Part shown: piece by piece, positions 59,029-64,000 of the stretch
Layout of the letters: every line of letters begins with the position of its first letter
Position numbering within the stretch: the first letter of the stretch is position 1
Source: Brienomyrus brachyistius
Taxonomy: Eukaryota > Chordata > Actinopteri > Osteoglossiformes > Mormyridae
NCBI RefSeq assembly: GCF_023856365.1
Contig: NC_064538.1
Span: 15,680,435-15,744,434, forward strand
DNA: 64,000 nt
Reading direction: 5' to 3'
Position numbers and translations under genes: made by a program
The notes under the pieces: model-generated
The model's database searches: none
Told to the model about the DNA's origin: nothing
Seen by the model: only the letters and a program-made list of their open reading frames with translations

Positions 59029-62000
59029 TATGTAATCCAACAATGTGCACTGTACTGTAATATTGTATACTTACTGCAATGCTTCGTGTTACAGTAATCC
59101 ATTTGCATTTTACAGTACACAGTAAATTTACTTTATACAATTACATACTGTACATATGCTGTTGCACACACATATGTATGTATATTTATAAAATGTTTGT
59201 TTGTGTGTGTGTTGCAGTAAAGGTAACTTTGTACTGTTGAAACTGATATACACCATACAGAAAAAGTACAACCTTGGGCATTTTCACTCATCATCAAAAC
59301 CTCAACCATACTGTAGTTCACACCGGAAAGTACTTACAGAGTGGACTGTTCTGTTAACAGTTTGGCGAAGCATTTTGACCATCTGGTTCATGATCAATGA
59401 CACAAGGACCTGCCATTCTGATGGCAATAATTTCAATGGCATAAATATTTACTTTTGAGGGATGAACTAAGGATTTTGAGCAAGTTACAGGCTTTTGCAG
59501 GTAACAAATTGTGTGGTGCTGTTTGTATGAATTGTTTCGAGAAATGCACTTACTGCTTTGCAGATGTTAAAAATTACACTATTTAGGGGAAAACTGAGAG
59601 GGTATAAAATGACACAGTATCTGTTACCTGTAGAGGATGTTTCCCTAGTCCATCTGAAAACTGCATAAAAAGACTGTAATCTAAGCCAGTATTTTATAAT
59701 CTTTCGGAAACCTGCCTTGAAAGTTGGGCTCACCAAGAACAAATGTCATATTTTATACCTGAATTATTTTTTACAGTCAAAACTCATATGGTGATTGTGA
59801 AATACACTCATATAGAGTGTGGTATTTTAAAAACATAGTAAACAGCCTACATGGCTGTGGTTCAAGTCTGTCTGTCCTTCTAGTGAAAGATCTGGCAGAT
59901 TTGACAGCTGTGTGGCACCCCAGCCATGAAGCACTGTCCTAATGACCTCCATGCACAGAATCTTTAACTTAGGATATTAACTTGTATACAAGCTTTGAAG
60001 ACAATCGAGGCAGGACGCACCATTTTAGCTTGTAATAAACTCATTGATACTATTCCAAAATGGTCATGAATGATGGCAGTTACTTCTTTGTTTGTTGCAA
60101 AACTTGACAGTAACTGTTACCAACAACGCAAGACAGACTAAAATAGACCCAGGCACTGAATTCTAAAAAGAATAATAATTCTTTATTCTAAAAAAAACTA
60201 AAGCAATGCTATCTTTCAACATATCTTCCTTAGTGAAACCTGTTCATGAATTTTTTGTGTGTTTAATTTCAAATAATTTTGCTCAGCTACAGTTGCAGAA
60301 ACAAACTCGACAACACGGTCAAGACCTTGACATGCAAAGCATGCAACAGGTACTCACTGCTCTTTCCCCAAAGTGGACCGTTTGGCTGTCGGAATTGCAG
60401 GGGAAACTTAAAGAAAATCTGTCCTTTTCCAAGGGCTCTCACCACGTTTCTCCGATTCTCTGTCTCGCTCTCAGGCTACGGGCGGAGGCACCCTGATACT
60501 CTGGCCAAGAGAGGCATGGAGGGGAGGAGGAGAAGGAGGGTGGGCTCACAGACTCGGGGAGTCTATGTAAACAGGCCAAAGGCATGTGACTGCTGGCAGA
60601 CACGCAGGGGGGCTGAGCTTGAAGGACCATAGCTGGGAAACTATCTTCTTGTTAGTCCCATCCTAAGTTTTAGTGGTGTCTTGATCAGCCCACGGGGCTG
60701 TTTCTGAGTCTGAAAGGAGGTGAGCTGTCTCTCCCCAGTGAACGGGGAATGGACGGGCCCTGAAAAAAGGCCAGTGAGTTCTGAATTGAGGCCAGTTCTG
60801 CGTTAGTTTTAGCAGCGCCTCGGCTCTGGGCAGAGTCCCTTTGGATTGGCATGCTTCCCATCTGGTGATGTTTTTCACAGGCCTAGTTGTAGCTTTAAAT
60901 GAAGAGGGGCGGGGGGGGGGGGTAAATGGAGACCACAGGGGGAGCGTTTAAGGACAGATTTTATGTTCAGCTTCCTGGGCTGGTTCTCTGAGCTGCCCTC
61001 ACGATGCCTCTTTAAAAGGGCAGCACATTCTACAGAGCTATCACCACATTGTTTCTCAAAATCAGTATCAAATACTTTAAAATGTGTAAAACTATACATA
61101 TGACCATCCATATGTCCATATATTTTTGTCATTCCCACAATGTGCAGTCAAAAATTTCAGTTTATTCTTTTAATTCAATTCATTTTGTGATTGAGCAAGT
61201 AATCCCATATTATTCTGAAGTTTTTTTTATTTATTGCTTTTATTATTATTCCCATGATTTTTGATCCCTTTCTTCTACAGTTTTTTTTACCTAGAAACTC
61301 CACTTTTCAAATACAAGTGTGCTTGTATTTATCTTATTGATATTGCACCTGCATCCCTCTTTTTCATCCCTCTTTCCATTCCATTTTCCCGTAGACTTGT
61401 CTTGGGAATTTTTTCACACTGCTTCCATTCAGTCAGTCTTAAACACAAAACCTCCAAACTTGCTGAAGACATCCAGTGTGCCACTCAAAAGTATTCAACC
61501 AACTTTCATTCATTTAACCCTCCTTCATCCCTTTTTTCATCCATGTATTTTCCTTCCATTGACTTTAACTCGTCTCCAACTCATCTTCAACTACCTCCTA
61601 CGGTATTCCACCGAGCATCCCTCTTTTCCATCCCTCTTTCCAGGCTGACAAATGCTGCAAGAGTTGCCCCGAGATACTTGCCAATCGTATGCGAGAATCC
61701 ATTATTACAATATTTAGACGAAATGGTGCATGAAGCAGTGATAACAGTCACCATTGTTATATTATTCACAACTCTAGTTAAAGCAGTTTCAGTGCCGCTT
61801 CCTTGATGGAAGTCAGACTGGGATCTTTCAAGTTCTTTCAAGTGTTGTGTGTGTCTAAGTACGACTGAAGCCGAGCTGAGGCTACCTGCTCCAGAACTTT
61901 GAACAGACATGGTACTTTGGACACCGAAGAGTTCCTGTGAGCCCAAGCATGATTACTTCAGTATTCATGTACATGACAGACTTGTATATAAAGCAGCTGT

Positions 62001-63674
62001 CACTGCTCACCTATGGCATTAGACTCAATTGTCAATTGTACTGCTGAAGCATTTCTCCTGATATTAAACACCAGACCTTTACTCCATTGTTTCTACCAAA
62101 CGATCTAGAACATGATCTGGTTGAAATTTATTTAAGTCAGCATAACCCTGTTCTGTATCTTCCAACCCATTGTCCGGAGCAGGGTCACACGGAACCTGGA
62201 GCACATCACACAAAAACATTTTTCTTATAACATCTCCTCTTCTTTAATGGAATATTTCTTTTAATGAAAAACAATAGTATATAGATCCATGCTTTACATA
62301 TTGAAAATACTTTCAACTTTTACATATTGATTTTTTTTTCATTTCATTGGCTTTAAGTTGCATGGTGGGTCAAGGTAGTATGTTTAATACAATCTGCAGC
62401 AATGGTAAAATTACACTATATGTTCAGTGTTTATGTGTTTATATACTGTTACTGGTCAGTGGGTGGCAGTGTAAGTCCCTTTTACAGAACTGCTTAACTT
62501 TTGTAGGGTCACAAAGGATTTGGATCCTAACCTAGGAAGCATACAGCAGATAGTTCCCACTGTGGATACCTCAATGAATGGTGTCTTAGTGCTACTTCCA
62601 CTCAACAAGAATTAAGCAGGAGCCCGGTTCCAGTTCGAGAATGATAACCTTAACATAGAAATATTATAAACAAGTGAATGATATTGTCCGTAAAGGAAAT
62701 AAAACCACAAGCATAGGAAGCAATATCACTGCAGCTGTTTCTGCTGTGTGTGAGTAGCGGAAATGGATCTTCTGGTCTGAAATGGTACCTCTGGATCCGG
62801 TCCTCCATGGGACAAACATTAGCCAGGGTGAGGTAAACAAAATGATAAATGAAACGGGATGCAGCTGTGCGATGGGTATCCACATGCCCACACATGCTGG
62901 TTCACATACTGTGGAATGGAGCAAATCCATGATAAAAGTCTCACATAGTCTGCTTTCGCTTTCGCTTTCATCACCGCTTAAGACAGCAGCCACACAAAAG
63001 GGATACGTATGAATGGTTTACCTTGTGGGCCACCATGACTTAGTGGTTAGTCCTGTAGGCTTAGGCTGCCAAATTTAGGACTCTGGCCCCATAATCTGCA
63101 TGTGAGTGTGCATGTCTTAGCGCTCTGACAGACTGGCATCCTATCCCAGAGTTTAGGACTCTGGCCCTATAATCTGCATGTGAGTATGCCTGTCTTAGTG
63201 CTCCAGGCTCATCACGGCCCTGCAGTGTCAATCAGTTTTGATTTTTTTTTTTTTTATAAATTTAGTTTTTATTTTTATATTGTTTAAAGTTTTCACTTTG
63301 AAATCCAGTTTAGTTTTCAGTGGTTTGTTCCAGGTATTATGAAGAGTAATTAAAGATAAACAAATCATTACATACAAGTAAATAGTATTAAAAATGGTAA
63401 CGGAAAGTATTTGGAGTTGGTTATTTTATTTGTTAGTTTCAGAAGCAATATTCATAATTTGTATTTAGTTGTAGTTTTATGGATGTGAGTTTTGTCTTTG
63501 TACCTTATTTTATTTATGAAAATGTTTTGTTTTAACTTTAGTTTTTGTTAATGATAATAACCTTGTGACCCTGAGCTGGATCAATAGTTATTGAAGATGA
63601 TTTAATGGATGTGTGATTGTTTGAGAACTAATAAAAGTGAAACCTTTATCCCTGCTATTCAAAAGTAGTCCCTG

Positions 63675-63875
63675 GGTAGGGAACTGAGAGGGAGCAAAAA
63701 TGTGGACTGTCTGGTAGGGAGCTGGGAGGGAGCAAAAATGTGGACTGTCTGGTAGGGAGCTGGGAGGGAGCAAAAATGTGGACTGTCTGGTAGGGAGCTG
63801 GGAGGGAGCAAAAATGTAGACCTTCTGGTAGGAAACTCGGAGTGAGCAAAAATGTGGGCTGTCTGGGGGTCCCCG
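63675..63875. repeat. 38-bp minisatellite, five copies
   Basis: 'ggagcaaaaatgtggactgt' recurs at 63691, 63729, 63767 and 63805 and, diverged, at about 63843: a constant 38-bp period. The middle three units are identical and the outer ones diverged. Confidence 0.95.
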
Positions 63876-64000
63876 ATATAATATAAACATTGTGAAACCC
63901 CATGGCATATATTGCAACGTACATAATCTCATAAGCATCATAATCTAAGCATCACCTTAGATATAACAACAAGCATTTCTGGCAGATTCAGATACTGCTA

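Larger units (their letters stand above)
57919..64000. other. Gene-poor, repeat-rich region right of cox4i2
   Basis: Apart from the transposase remnant and minisatellite listed separately, no exon was recognised. Bases 60040-60660 contain an open frame with two CXXC pairs (discussed as a finding). 61310-61830 is an unremarkable open frame. Near 62150-62205 'caacccattgtccggagcag' resembles an antisense retroposon end. Bases 63020-63230 contain a short imperfect direct duplication ('ggactctggccccataatct' / 'ggactctggccctataatct'). 63240-63560 is T-rich with nothing visible. Confidence 0.5.

Noticed and set aside
61261..61806. 181-codon open frame at 61.3-61.8 kb
   Set aside because: Phe/Ser/Pro-rich reading from T/C-rich DNA with 'catccctcttt' repeats; no domain recognised and no splice structure.
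56864..64000. Expected id1 gene next to cox4i2 (as in mammals)
   Set aside because: No helix-loop-helix coding sequence was found on either strand in this interval; it may lie beyond the window or be elsewhere.

Overview
The window is vertebrate nuclear DNA and almost certainly from a teleost fish. It has long introns with GT-AG splice sites. Its proteins match vertebrate families closely but differ from the mammalian versions in fish-typical ways. The spacer DNA is full of fish-type repeats: Tc1-like elements, hAT-type miniature elements, LINE 3' tails ending in ATGG repeats, and minisatellites. I found four protein-coding genes and no bacterial, phage or CRISPR features. Gene identities come from reading the translations against remembered family sequences; no database search was run.

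Layout: (1) 1-2410 is the 3' end of a PAR6-family polarity gene, most likely pard6b, on +. Only its large last coding exon is inside the window, followed by a long AT-rich 3' region that carries a LINE remnant. (2) About 7650-34315 is arfgef2 (BIG2), complete on +. I rebuilt 39 coding exons (7918-32323). All phases join without a frameshift and give a predicted 1806-residue protein (5421 nt with stop), close to human BIG2. The promoter carries a perfect 16-bp palindrome centred on GTCACGTGAC. (3) About 35-50.9 kb is bcl2l1 (Bcl-xL) on +. Its two coding exons (37099-37668 and 50336-50479) are separated by a 12.7-kb intron and encode 237 residues. (4) 55445-56863 is cox4i2 on -. Four exons encode 176 residues, including a small transit-peptide exon at 56764-56863 that is easily missed. 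(5) 56.9-64 kb is gene-poor and repeat-rich.

How the genes relate: they are not an operon or a pathway. They are a linkage block. All four have human orthologues on chromosome 20 (PARD6B and ARFGEF2 in 20q13; BCL2L1 and COX4I2 adjacent in 20q11). bcl2l1 and cox4i2 keep the tail-to-tail arrangement seen in mammals.

I did not find an undescribed biological system. The best leads are nested Tc1-like elements in the bcl2l1 intron with a five-copy internal tandem array; three copies of a hAT-like miniature element with near-perfect 8-bp target duplications; several unusual splice sites in arfgef2 (a GC-AG intron, a competing acceptor that creates a stop, and a UG-rich acceptor); and a degenerate IS630/Tc1-type transposase domain at 58.8-59.0 kb.
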